Source: Duganella sp. CF458 (GTDB lineage Bacteria > Pseudomonadota > Gammaproteobacteria > Burkholderiales > Burkholderiaceae_D). Taken from it: a stretch of 64,000 nucleotides of DNA. Numbering within the stretch: position 1 is the first letter of the stretch; each line of letters begins with the position of its first letter. The notes under the pieces are model-generated. The model did no database searches. It was given only the letters and a program-made list of their open reading frames with translations, and was not told the DNA's origin. The stretch spans positions 1 to 64,000 of the forward strand of contig NZ_FOOF01000012.1 in assembly GCF_900113115.1 (NCBI RefSeq). Direction: 5' to 3'. Of the stretch, positions 51,118-57,977 are shown piece after piece. The translations under genes and the position numbers were made by a program.

Positions 51118-52524
51118 TTAATGGCCCGAGTCGCCGTCAGGCTTGCTGCTGGTCCGGAAGATTTCCGGATTCTCCTTGCCGGTCACGTAGAGGAAGCCGA
51201 CCAGGCCTTTCTCCATCCGCGACAGCGCGTGGTCGACCAGGATGAAGCGTCCCGGTACCTCGGTCTTGAACTCGACCATCGTTGCGCCGCCGGGAGCCAC
51301 GGTGGTGGTCTGCACGTTCTGCAGCGGAGGCGAAGTCAGGTCGCCCAGGTTGTACACGCGGTCGAACACTTCACCGATGACGTGGAAGCTGGAGGTTGCG
51401 TTGGGACCGCCGACACCGAAGAAGATGCGAACGGTTTCGCCAACCTTGGATTCCATGCGGTGGGTCTTGGTCAGCGCGTCATGGGTACCGTTGAACATCA
51501 GGTGTTCCGGTTGTTCTGCCAGCAGTTTGTCCAGCGAGAACTCGGCTTCGCCGGGCGTGCCGTGCTTTTGCGCGGTGTACAGCTCGCCCTGCATCACATA
51601 GAACTCCTTGTCGACTTTCGGCAGGCCGCCTTCAGGTTCCACCAGGATCATGCCGTACATGCCGTTGGAAATGTGCTGGGCCACCATCGGGGTAGCGCAG
51701 TGGTACACGTACAGGCCCGGGTTGATGGCCTTGAAGGTGAAGCTCTTGGTGCTGCCTGGCGCCGCCTGGGTCACTGCGGCGCCGCCGCCCGGGCCGGTCA
51801 CGGCGTGGAAGTCGACCGAATGGATCATGTGGCTGTCCTTGGCGTTGGACATGTCCACGTTTACGGTGTCGCCCACACGCACGCGGATGAACGGGCCAGG
51901 AATCTTATTGTTGAAGGTCCAGTACTTGTAGGTGGTGCCGTCCATCAGCTGGCCGAGAATTTCAGTGGTGTCCAGCTTCACGTTCACTGTTTGCGGGCCG
52001 CGCTTGCCGATGGGAGTGCCGACTTCCATCGGGTTGCGCGAAACATCGGCCCCCTGTGGCGCAGCTTTGAGTTCGCCTTCGCCGACGATGATCTTGCCGA
52101 TCATGCCCGCAGCCACGTGGCCCGGCAGGGTGCAGATATAGGTGAATTCACCCTTCTTGTCGGCCTTGAAGACGATGGCGGTCGATGCGCCTTTGTCCTT
52201 CAGTTGGTTCGATTTTGCCTTGAAGTCGGGCACGGAAATATCGTGGGTGGCGCCATCCCCGTTGACCAGGTTGATCTGCACAACTGCACCCAGCGGCACG
52301 CGCAACGTAGGATTAGCCTTGCCCTTGGATTCGCCGGTGTCGCTGATGAACACCAGCTTACCGTCCGCGATATCGGTATGCAGGGTAAAGGTCACGTCAG
52401 GACGATATTGAACGGCAGTGCTGCCATTGCCGCCGTGCTGGCCATGTTGTGCATAAGCTGGCGCCAGTGTTGCGGCGCCGATCACCAGTGCCGCCATGGC
52501 TTTGGACATCAAGGTCGGTTTCAT
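51118..52524 (-). CDS. nirK: Copper nitrite reductase with extra N-terminal cupredoxin domain
   Basis: 468 residues from the ATG at 52524. It reduces nitrite to NO in the periplasm. A signal peptide (~1-25, APAYA) leads to an added cupredoxin domain (~40-150) with complete type 1 copper ligands H94, C131, H136 and M141 (ICTLPGHVAAGM). The NirK core follows: H235 and H240 with D238 (MIHSVDFHAV), H275-C276 and H284/M289 (YHCATPMVAQHISNGM), then H381 (SFHVIG) and H432 (DHALSR). All type 1 and type 2 copper ligands are present. Usual NirK is about 360 residues; three-domain enzymes like this are known from other bacteria, where the extra cupredoxin can feed electrons. Two FNR/DNR-like sites precede it. 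Confidence 0.95.
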   Translation of the reverse strand: MKPTLMSKAMAALVIGAATLAPAYAQHGQHGGNGSTAVQYRPDVTFTLHTDIADGKLVFISDTGESKGKANPTLRVPLGAVVQINLVNGDGATHDISVPDFKAKSNQLKDKGASTAIVFKADKKGEFTYICTLPGHVAAGMIGKIIVGEGELKAAPQGADVSRNPMEVGTPIGKRGPQTVNVKLDTTEILGQLMDGTTYKYWTFNNKIPGPFIRVRVGDTVNVDMSNAKDSHMIHSVDFHAVTGPGGGAAVTQAAPGSTKSFTFKAINPGLYVYHCATPMVAQHISNGMYGMILVEPEGGLPKVDKEFYVMQGELYTAQKHGTPGEAEFSLDKLLAEQPEHLMFNGTHDALTKTHRMESKVGETVRIFFGVGGPNATSSFHVIGEVFDRVYNLGDLTSPPLQNVQTTTVAPGGATMVEFKTEVPGRFILVDHALSRMEKGLVGFLYVTGKENPEIFRTSSKPDGDSGH

Positions 52525-52575
52525 TTTCTTCTCACAGGTTTGTCTGGCACGGGATTGCGCCGTTGACAGACAAAT

Positions 52576-52597
52576 CTTATGTTTCACATGCATGTTA
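52576..52597 (-). promoter_or_regulatory. NsrR-like sequence over the nirK promoter
   Basis: On the minus strand AACATGCATGTGAAACATAA has a perfect NsrR left half (AACATGCAT) and a weak right half. It overlaps a TAAGAT -10-like hexamer, so binding could repress nirK in the absence of NO. Confidence 0.4.
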
Positions 52598-52602
52598 TTG
52601 AA

Positions 52603-52616
52603 TTGACGCAGGTCAA
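52603..52616 (-). promoter_or_regulatory. DNR-like box at about -41.5 of nirK
   Basis: TTGACGCAGGTCAA fits TTGAC-N4-GTCAA exactly. Its centre lies 33 bases before the centre of TAAGAT on the minus strand, the class II activator spacing. Confidence 0.65.
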
Positions 52617-52660
52617 AAATTCGGAAAGAACTGCGTATTCTCAATGCAAGTTAGTTATTT

Positions 52661-52674
52661 TTGATCTAGATCAA
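52661..52674 (-). promoter_or_regulatory. Perfect FNR/ANR-type box upstream of nirK
   Basis: TTGATCTAGATCAA is the exact FNR consensus and a full palindrome. It lies 58 bp upstream of the first box, near -99.5 relative to the same inferred start. Confidence 0.65.
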
Positions 52675-52699
52675 GCTGTGAGAAGGACTGCGCCGCGCC

Positions 52700-54493
52700 T
52701 TAGGGTGCGAGCTGCTGCAGGATCGCGTAGGCGGCCTTGATGCGGTCCGGGTTGGGATAGACGGAGTTTGCCAACATGACAATTCCGATCTTCTTCTGCG
52801 GGACAAAAACCGCGTATGCACCGAAGCCGCCGGTGGAGCCGGTTTTATGGAACAGCGTTGCGTCGCCAGCCGCACTGCCTGCCGGGAGACGCTTGGCCGG
52901 AACGAGCTCGCGAGTCATGGACGGATCGCTACCGCTTTGCAGCCGCTCCAGCGTGCCTGGATAAGGGTACTGTTCCCAGCCAAGTCCCTGCAAAAGCGGG
53001 CCGGCTTCGAAATAAGGTACGTGGGTTGCCGCCACGGCGCGCCGCATGGACGGCTCCAGTCGGCTCGGATCGATGTTTGCCTGTACGAAGCGCAGCAGGT
53101 CAGCGCTGCTGGTCTTGACGCCGTATGCCTCCGCATCGAAGGGGCCTGGATTCACGCGGACTTGCTTGCCATCGTTGTAGCCCCAGGCGTAGTCCGGCAT
53201 CGCGTGCCCGGGCACTTTCATGTAGCTGATTTTCATGCCGAAGCGGGGGAAGATCTCGGAGTCCATCGCGGTCGCGAAGTCCTTCCCCAGTGCAGCCGCG
53301 GCGGCATGCCCGAACAATCCGATGCTGGGGTTCGAGTAGCGGCGCATTGCCCCGGGCGCCGCATCCGGCCGCCATGCGCGGAAGAAGGCCATTTCCTGCC
53401 CCTCGCGCACCTCGTCGGGGAATTGCAGCTTAAGTCCGCCGGCGGTGTAGGTACCCAGGTGGAGCAGGGTCGCTTTGTCGATGGCGCTGCCTTTGAGTTG
53501 CGGCAGGTAGCGCGAAGGGTGCGCAGCCAGCGACAGCTTGCCCTGCGCCTGCGCCCAAGTGGCCAGAGTGGCGGTCAGGGTCTTGCTGACCGAACCGATT
53601 TCGAACAGGGTGTTTTCGCTGACCGGCGCATTGGTTTCGCGCGAGGCGACGCCGTAGTTGAAGTAGTATGGCTTGCCGTCCAGCGTAACGGCGACCGCCA
53701 TGCCGGGCAACGCTTGTTCCGCCATCAGCGAAGGGATCACGCCATCCACGGCAACGCGCACTTTCAGGCCGCGCAGGAAGTCATCGCGCACTTGCATGCC
53801 GCTGGCGTCGCCGACCTGGGCGAAGACCACGCGCTGGTCGCCGAGTTCGAGCCAGCCGACGTACCAACCCAAATCACGGGCGCCATCGCTGCCGCTGCCG
53901 GTCTTGCCGAACACCTGCCAGCCGCCCACCTGCTCGGGCCATTTGACCAGTGTCCTTGCCATGTCGTATGCGCTGGGCTTGAGGTCCAGCTCGCGGTTGA
54001 CGACGCGGCGCAGGAAAGCGATTTGCTCGTCCGGCGAAATGCGCAGCGAGGAACCTAGCCACGATTCGGACAGGCCATTGTGCTTGCCCGGATCGCCGCT
54101 GACATCGCCGTTACCGTAAGCGAAGCGCTTGACGTAGCCGGCGAATCGCTGCTCGCCCATTTGCAGGGTGATTTGCTGGGAATACCAGACGACCGATTCC
54201 TTCATCCAGGAGCTTGGGTCGTGCGATTGTTTCCAAACCGGGCGCCAGTCCACATAGCCTTGCTTGAAGGGCAGCACAGGTGCGTGCTCGTCCCACAGCA
54301 CGCCAGCGTCATAGCCCATCAGCGCGATCGGCAGCTTGAAGGTCGACATCGGCGGCAAGCGTTTATCGCATACGCCTTCGTGCACCAGCCATTTGCCGGT
54401 GGCCGCATCGGCCATCGCCAGGCAGTGCTCTGCAGAAAACGCGAGCAAAGGGAGGCCTAGCCCTGCAAGCAGGGCGAAGATTTTGCGTTTCAT
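52700..54493 (-). CDS. Class D / class C beta-lactamase fusion
   Basis: A 597-residue periplasmic protein with a signal peptide (~1-20) and two complete serine beta-lactamases in one chain. Residues ~24-245 are class D: S50-T-F-K53, S100-V-V, Y126-G-N, W145-x-G and K197-T-G. Residues ~255-597 are class C: S301-V-S-K304, Y386-S-N388 and K550-T-G. Every catalytic motif is intact in both halves. A similar bifunctional enzyme, LRA-13, was described from a soil metagenome. The two would together hydrolyse a wide set of beta-lactams. The gene follows the BlaR1-like gene by 12 bp and is presumably induced through BlaI/BlaR1. Substrate range cannot be read from the sequence. Confidence 0.95.
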   Translation of the reverse strand: MKRKIFALLAGLGLPLLAFSAEHCLAMADAATGKWLVHEGVCDKRLPPMSTFKLPIALMGYDAGVLWDEHAPVLPFKQGYVDWRPVWKQSHDPSSWMKESVVWYSQQITLQMGEQRFAGYVKRFAYGNGDVSGDPGKHNGLSESWLGSSLRISPDEQIAFLRRVVNRELDLKPSAYDMARTLVKWPEQVGGWQVFGKTGSGSDGARDLGWYVGWLELGDQRVVFAQVGDASGMQVRDDFLRGLKVRVAVDGVIPSLMAEQALPGMAVAVTLDGKPYYFNYGVASRETNAPVSENTLFEIGSVSKTLTATLATWAQAQGKLSLAAHPSRYLPQLKGSAIDKATLLHLGTYTAGGLKLQFPDEVREGQEMAFFRAWRPDAAPGAMRRYSNPSIGLFGHAAAAALGKDFATAMDSEIFPRFGMKISYMKVPGHAMPDYAWGYNDGKQVRVNPGPFDAEAYGVKTSSADLLRFVQANIDPSRLEPSMRRAVAATHVPYFEAGPLLQGLGWEQYPYPGTLERLQSGSDPSMTRELVPAKRLPAGSAAGDATLFHKTGSTGGFGAYAVFVPQKKIGIVMLANSVYPNPDRIKAAYAILQQLAP

Positions 54494-54505
54494 TTTGGTC
54501 CTTGG

Positions 54506-56266
54506 TTAGAGTTTTGCGAGTTGCGCGGGGAGGTCGCGCAAGAAGGCTTCCTTGGTGCGCGGGCCCGCAGCACCTTCGATCACAGTCTCGTCCTGAGCCA
54601 GGCGCGCGAACACAATGGTGCGCTCGCCATTGGTCGCCCAGCCTACGAACCAGCCGTAGGAACGGGAGTAGTCGTCCTTGCCGTCCGGGCCCACAGGGGC
54701 GCCCGTACCGGTCTTGCCAAACACTTGCCAGCCGTTCGGCAGGTCTTTTACTTTCAGCAGGCGCGCAGTCTGTTCATGCGCATACCGCGAGACAGGGAGC
54801 TCCTGCCGCACCAGGCGGCGCAGGAAGGCAGTCTGCTCGTCGGGCGAAATCTGCATCGACGAGCCGACCCACGACCAGGTCAAGCCATTGTCGTTGCCCT
54901 TGTCGCCGCCGGTATCGCGGTTGCCGTAGCCGAAACCCTGCACATAGCGCTCGAATCGCTCGCGGCCAATGTGCTGTGTGACTTGCTGGGCATACCAGAC
55001 GGCCGAATAGCGGATCCACTGGCTCGGGTCCATGTCGCGGTGCCATTCCTTGTTCCAGGCTTTGTAGCTCTCGCGATAAGGCAGCACCGGCGCGTGCTGG
55101 TTCTTCAGGAATCCGCTGTCATAGCCCATCAGGCTAACGGCGATGTTGAAGGTAGAAACCGGTGTGATGCGCGCCGCGCAATCGCCCTCGCGCAGCAGCG
55201 CTTTGCCGCTGGCGGCATCGACGAAGGTGGTGCAATTCAGCGCAGCGACCGATTGCGCGGAAGGTGAAACGCTCCATGCCAACGCAGGCTGCAGCGCGAA
55301 ATTACCGCCAACGATAGCTGCCAGCGCTGCAATTGTCGCGGCACGAGCCCACATGGCGCGGCGCGTGTTGGCTGGTGTACGAATCAGCGACACGCGCTCA
55401 GCCAGCGTGTTCGCATCGATGCTGCCAAATGCCAGCGCGCCCTGTGGCGTAAGGTGCTGCAGCTTGAGCTGCGCCACCAGTGCCGCAGCGTAGGCCTTGC
55501 GTTGGGACGCCGGACGGCCTCGCAGCACATCGCGGTCGCAGCCCAGTTCCTGCGCCCAGGTCAGGTTGGCGCGCAGCAGCCGCATGAAGGGATTGAACCA
55601 CAACAGCATTTGCAGCAGCATACCGGCGGCCATCCATTGCAAGTCGTGGCGGCGAAGGTGGGTCAATTCATGCTCGACGATCATTTCGCGCTGCAGCTTA
55701 TCGAAGCCGCCCAAATGGCGTGGCATCAGCAGGCGAGGGCGGAACAGGCCAAGCAGCATGGGCGAAATCGGCGCATCCACTTCGATGATCGCAGCACGTC
55801 CCGCGTTCGCTACATCGCCGGTCCGCGCCAGCTGGTTCAGCATGCGCTGCGCGCGCCACAGGCTGGCGGCCGACCAAGCCAGTCCGGCAAGGTACACACA
55901 TAGCCATAATTGGGCACCGTGGAGCATCCAGACACGCGTACTGGAAAAATTGTCCGACGCTTGCGCACTATCGGCCGTTGCGTTGGGAAGGGGCGGGGTC
56001 TTTGGTGGCGCAATGTAATGGGTGACCGTTTCGGTTGCCGCTTCGAGTGGAGGGATCAAGCGCACGCGCTCACTATGCGGCAGGAGCAGCAGCGCGAAGG
56101 TCGCCAGCACGGCCAATTGACCAAGCAACCAAAGCGATCGCTGCGCCGCCAGCGCAGGCAGGAAGCGCCGGAGCAGGGCGCTCAATGCCCACACGCTGAA
56201 GCCGGCAGCAAAGCAGCCAAGGCTCGCGAGCAGGAAGCGCATCAACAGCAAGTCGAAGTCGTTCAC
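54506..56266 (-). CDS. BlaR1-like M56 metalloprotease with class D sensor domain carrying Asn at the motif Lys
   Basis: A 586-residue membrane signal transducer. TM segments lie at ~7-30, 45-62 and ~118-135, then an M56 zinc protease with H199-E-L-T-H203 (VEHELTHLRRHD) and a further TM at ~308-325. The periplasmic domain from ~335 is class D beta-lactamase-like and closely related to the fusion enzyme's first half: S371-T-F-N374, S421-A-V, Y447-G-N and K518-T-G. In BlaR1 the first motif is STxK, and the lysine is carbamylated and lost on acylation. Here it is Asn (codon AAC). Sensing may therefore differ or be altered. Its start overlaps the BlaI gene by four bases. Confidence 0.93.
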   Translation of the reverse strand: MNDFDLLLMRFLLASLGCFAAGFSVWALSALLRRFLPALAAQRSLWLLGQLAVLATFALLLLPHSERVRLIPPLEAATETVTHYIAPPKTPPLPNATADSAQASDNFSSTRVWMLHGAQLWLCVYLAGLAWSAASLWRAQRMLNQLARTGDVANAGRAAIIEVDAPISPMLLGLFRPRLLMPRHLGGFDKLQREMIVEHELTHLRRHDLQWMAAGMLLQMLLWFNPFMRLLRANLTWAQELGCDRDVLRGRPASQRKAYAAALVAQLKLQHLTPQGALAFGSIDANTLAERVSLIRTPANTRRAMWARAATIAALAAIVGGNFALQPALAWSVSPSAQSVAALNCTTFVDAASGKALLREGDCAARITPVSTFNIAVSLMGYDSGFLKNQHAPVLPYRESYKAWNKEWHRDMDPSQWIRYSAVWYAQQVTQHIGRERFERYVQGFGYGNRDTGGDKGNDNGLTWSWVGSSMQISPDEQTAFLRRLVRQELPVSRYAHEQTARLLKVKDLPNGWQVFGKTGTGAPVGPDGKDDYSRSYGWFVGWATNGERTIVFARLAQDETVIEGAAGPRTKEAFLRDLPAQLAKL

Positions 56267-56643
56267 TTTGCGTCGTCCTCATCGGGCCAGTCAGACAGCA
56301 TCTGCTCCAACTGCGCGAGTTCGGTCGCGTCAACCAGTTTACTGCCCGCGAACATATTCACCGGTAGCGGCGTATCGAGTTCCATGATGCGCGAGCCGAA
56401 GTCGCGGGCGTAAGCGGCCAGCGTTTCGACCTTGTCCAACAGGGCTTCATACACCTGCACACCATGGCGCACATGCTGCGCAATCATCTGCTTCTCCATC
56501 ATCCGCTCCACCGTTTTGCGCGTGGAAGAGAACGACCAGCCCAGTTCTTCCTCCACCGCTTCGTGGATTTCGCGCGCGCTCAACGGCGCTTGGCGCCAGA
56601 GGGCTTTGAGTACGCAGAGTTCAGGGGTCGATGGAATATGCAT
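56263..56643 (-). CDS. blaI: BlaI/MecI-family repressor
   Basis: A 126-residue repressor from the ATG at 56643. The winged helix reads STPELCVLKALWRQAPLSAREIHEAVEEELGWSFSSTRKTVERMMEKQMIAQ (in part), typical of BlaI, MecI and CopY. The C-terminal helices (YARDFGSRIMELD onward) form the dimer part, where BlaR1 cleaves in known systems. It is the first gene of a three-gene operon with BlaR1-like and beta-lactamase genes, joined by a four-base overlap. A perfect dyad operator lies 35 bp upstream, so it should repress itself and the operon until a beta-lactam is sensed. Confidence 0.93.
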   Translation of the reverse strand: MHIPSTPELCVLKALWRQAPLSAREIHEAVEEELGWSFSSTRKTVERMMEKQMIAQHVRHGVQVYEALLDKVETLAAYARDFGSRIMELDTPLPVNMFAGSKLVDATELAQLEQMLSDWPDEDDAK

Positions 56644-56677
56644 GGTAAGACGCGGTTTGTGACGATTGGCACTAGTA

Positions 56678-56693
56678 TGCGACAAATGTCGCA
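56678..56693 (-). promoter_or_regulatory. BlaI-type dyad operator
   Basis: TGCGACAAATGTCGCA is a perfect 7-2-7 palindrome 35 bp upstream of blaI. Its TGCGACA/TGTCGCA arms carry the ACA/TGT core of BlaI/MecI operators. It should lie over the operon promoter. Confidence 0.72.
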
Positions 56694-56721
56694 ATCGTGT
56701 CAAGCGAAGAGCGGCCCTATC

Positions 56722-57849
56722 TCAATCTGACGCTCGCCATTCGTGAGGTGGAACAAGGGCTGCAGGGCTGTTGAGGGTTTCCAGGAACTGCACAAGATCA
56801 TCCTTTTCTGCCGGAGTCAAAATCAGGGGATATCCAATTTCGGTGCTTCGGTAGTAGAGCTCGAGTTCCACGGCTTCAGGCAAGGTTGGAATGCTTCCGT
56901 CATGCATATAGGGAGCAGTCAGCGCCACATTGCGAAGTGATGGCGTGCGGAACCGGCCAATATCGAGGGGCCGCATGGTCACGGCGAAGCGTCCTAATTC
57001 TGCCAGCTTTACATCGTGAAGAATGGATGAATCCAGGCTAAGGTTTTGTTCTTTTAACTTGACGATTCGCTTGGTCAATTCGGGCAAATCGTTCGCAATT
57101 TCCGAGATGCCAACGCCAAGCTGATGAAACTCATTGTCCGTGAATAAGGCGCTTTGCTTGCCGATCGAATGGCAACTGACGCACTTTGCGCTGCCCTGGA
57201 ACAACTTCAATCCCCGTTTTGCGGCAGCGCTGATGGCTGACTGATCGCCACCAAAATAAAAGCGGTCAAATGGCGAGTTGGCCGCAATGAGGGTTCGCTC
57301 AAAGGCGCTCAGCGCGCTTGCAACGTGCCTTGGGCCGATGCCGGGCAGGTCTTGCGGGAATGCGGCTGTAAATAGTTTTTTGTAGCCGGAATCATTTTGA
57401 ATAATATTTAACATATTATTCAGGTCAGGTATCCCATGTTCTCTTGGATTTAAAATCGGATCCAGTGCCTGATTCTCCAGCGTATCCTGCCGTCCATCCC
57501 AAAAGAACGAGGTATTGAATTTTGCGTTCAGCAGTGACGGTGTATTACGTGTGCCCAATTGATTATGAATGCCAAGGGCCAGTGGTTTTCCGTCGGCAAA
57601 CGCTTTTTCAGGGACGTGACAGGAGGCGCAGCTGATCGTTCCGTTGGCGCTCAATCGCTTATCAAAGAATAGCTTCTTACCCAACGCGATCAGGCTTTGG
57701 GATTGGCGTTCTTTTTCGTCCTGTTCAATAGGAAGTTCGCGAAGTTTCGGCAAGCCTTCACTCGCCTTTGTGGTGGCGAAGAGCGCGAATCCCGCGAAGA
57801 TAAGCAACATAACGTGGTGAATTCGCGCGTGCTTCAATCTTTTTAACAT
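56722..57849 (-). CDS. Di-haem cytochrome c peroxidase / MauG family protein
   Basis: A 375-residue periplasmic protein. An N-terminal hydrophobic segment (HVMLLIFAGFALFATTKA) is a signal peptide or anchor. Two c-type haem motifs are seen: CASCH (~78, ISCASCHVPEKAFADGKP) and CVSCH (~224, AKCVSCHSIGKQ), as in bacterial CcpA and MauG. The domain blocks GKKLFFDKRLSANGTISC, RNTPSLLNAKFNTSFFWDGRQ and RTPSLRNVALTAPYMHDG are the family's own. It would reduce peroxide or oxidise a protein partner. It sits at the junction between the beta-lactamase operon and the RHS-like genes and is not obviously linked to either. Confidence 0.92.
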   Translation of the reverse strand: MLKRLKHARIHHVMLLIFAGFALFATTKASEGLPKLRELPIEQDEKERQSQSLIALGKKLFFDKRLSANGTISCASCHVPEKAFADGKPLALGIHNQLGTRNTPSLLNAKFNTSFFWDGRQDTLENQALDPILNPREHGIPDLNNMLNIIQNDSGYKKLFTAAFPQDLPGIGPRHVASALSAFERTLIAANSPFDRFYFGGDQSAISAAAKRGLKLFQGSAKCVSCHSIGKQSALFTDNEFHQLGVGISEIANDLPELTKRIVKLKEQNLSLDSSILHDVKLAELGRFAVTMRPLDIGRFRTPSLRNVALTAPYMHDGSIPTLPEAVELELYYRSTEIGYPLILTPAEKDDLVQFLETLNSPAALVPPHEWRASD

Positions 57850-57977
57850 CGAAGATTCTATCCAATTATCACTTTAGAAAATCTGTTGATCTTTGCCCTT
57901 TGCTGTGCAACACTTCAGGCCAAAAATTTCCAAATGGAAATTATACACTTCTAATAATTCGATTGAAGAGGTTGCGA

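Noticed and set aside
53100..53375. Short minus-strand frames inside the lactamase fusion
   Set aside because: They are out-of-frame shadows; the motif-complete fusion reading frame is continuous through the whole region.
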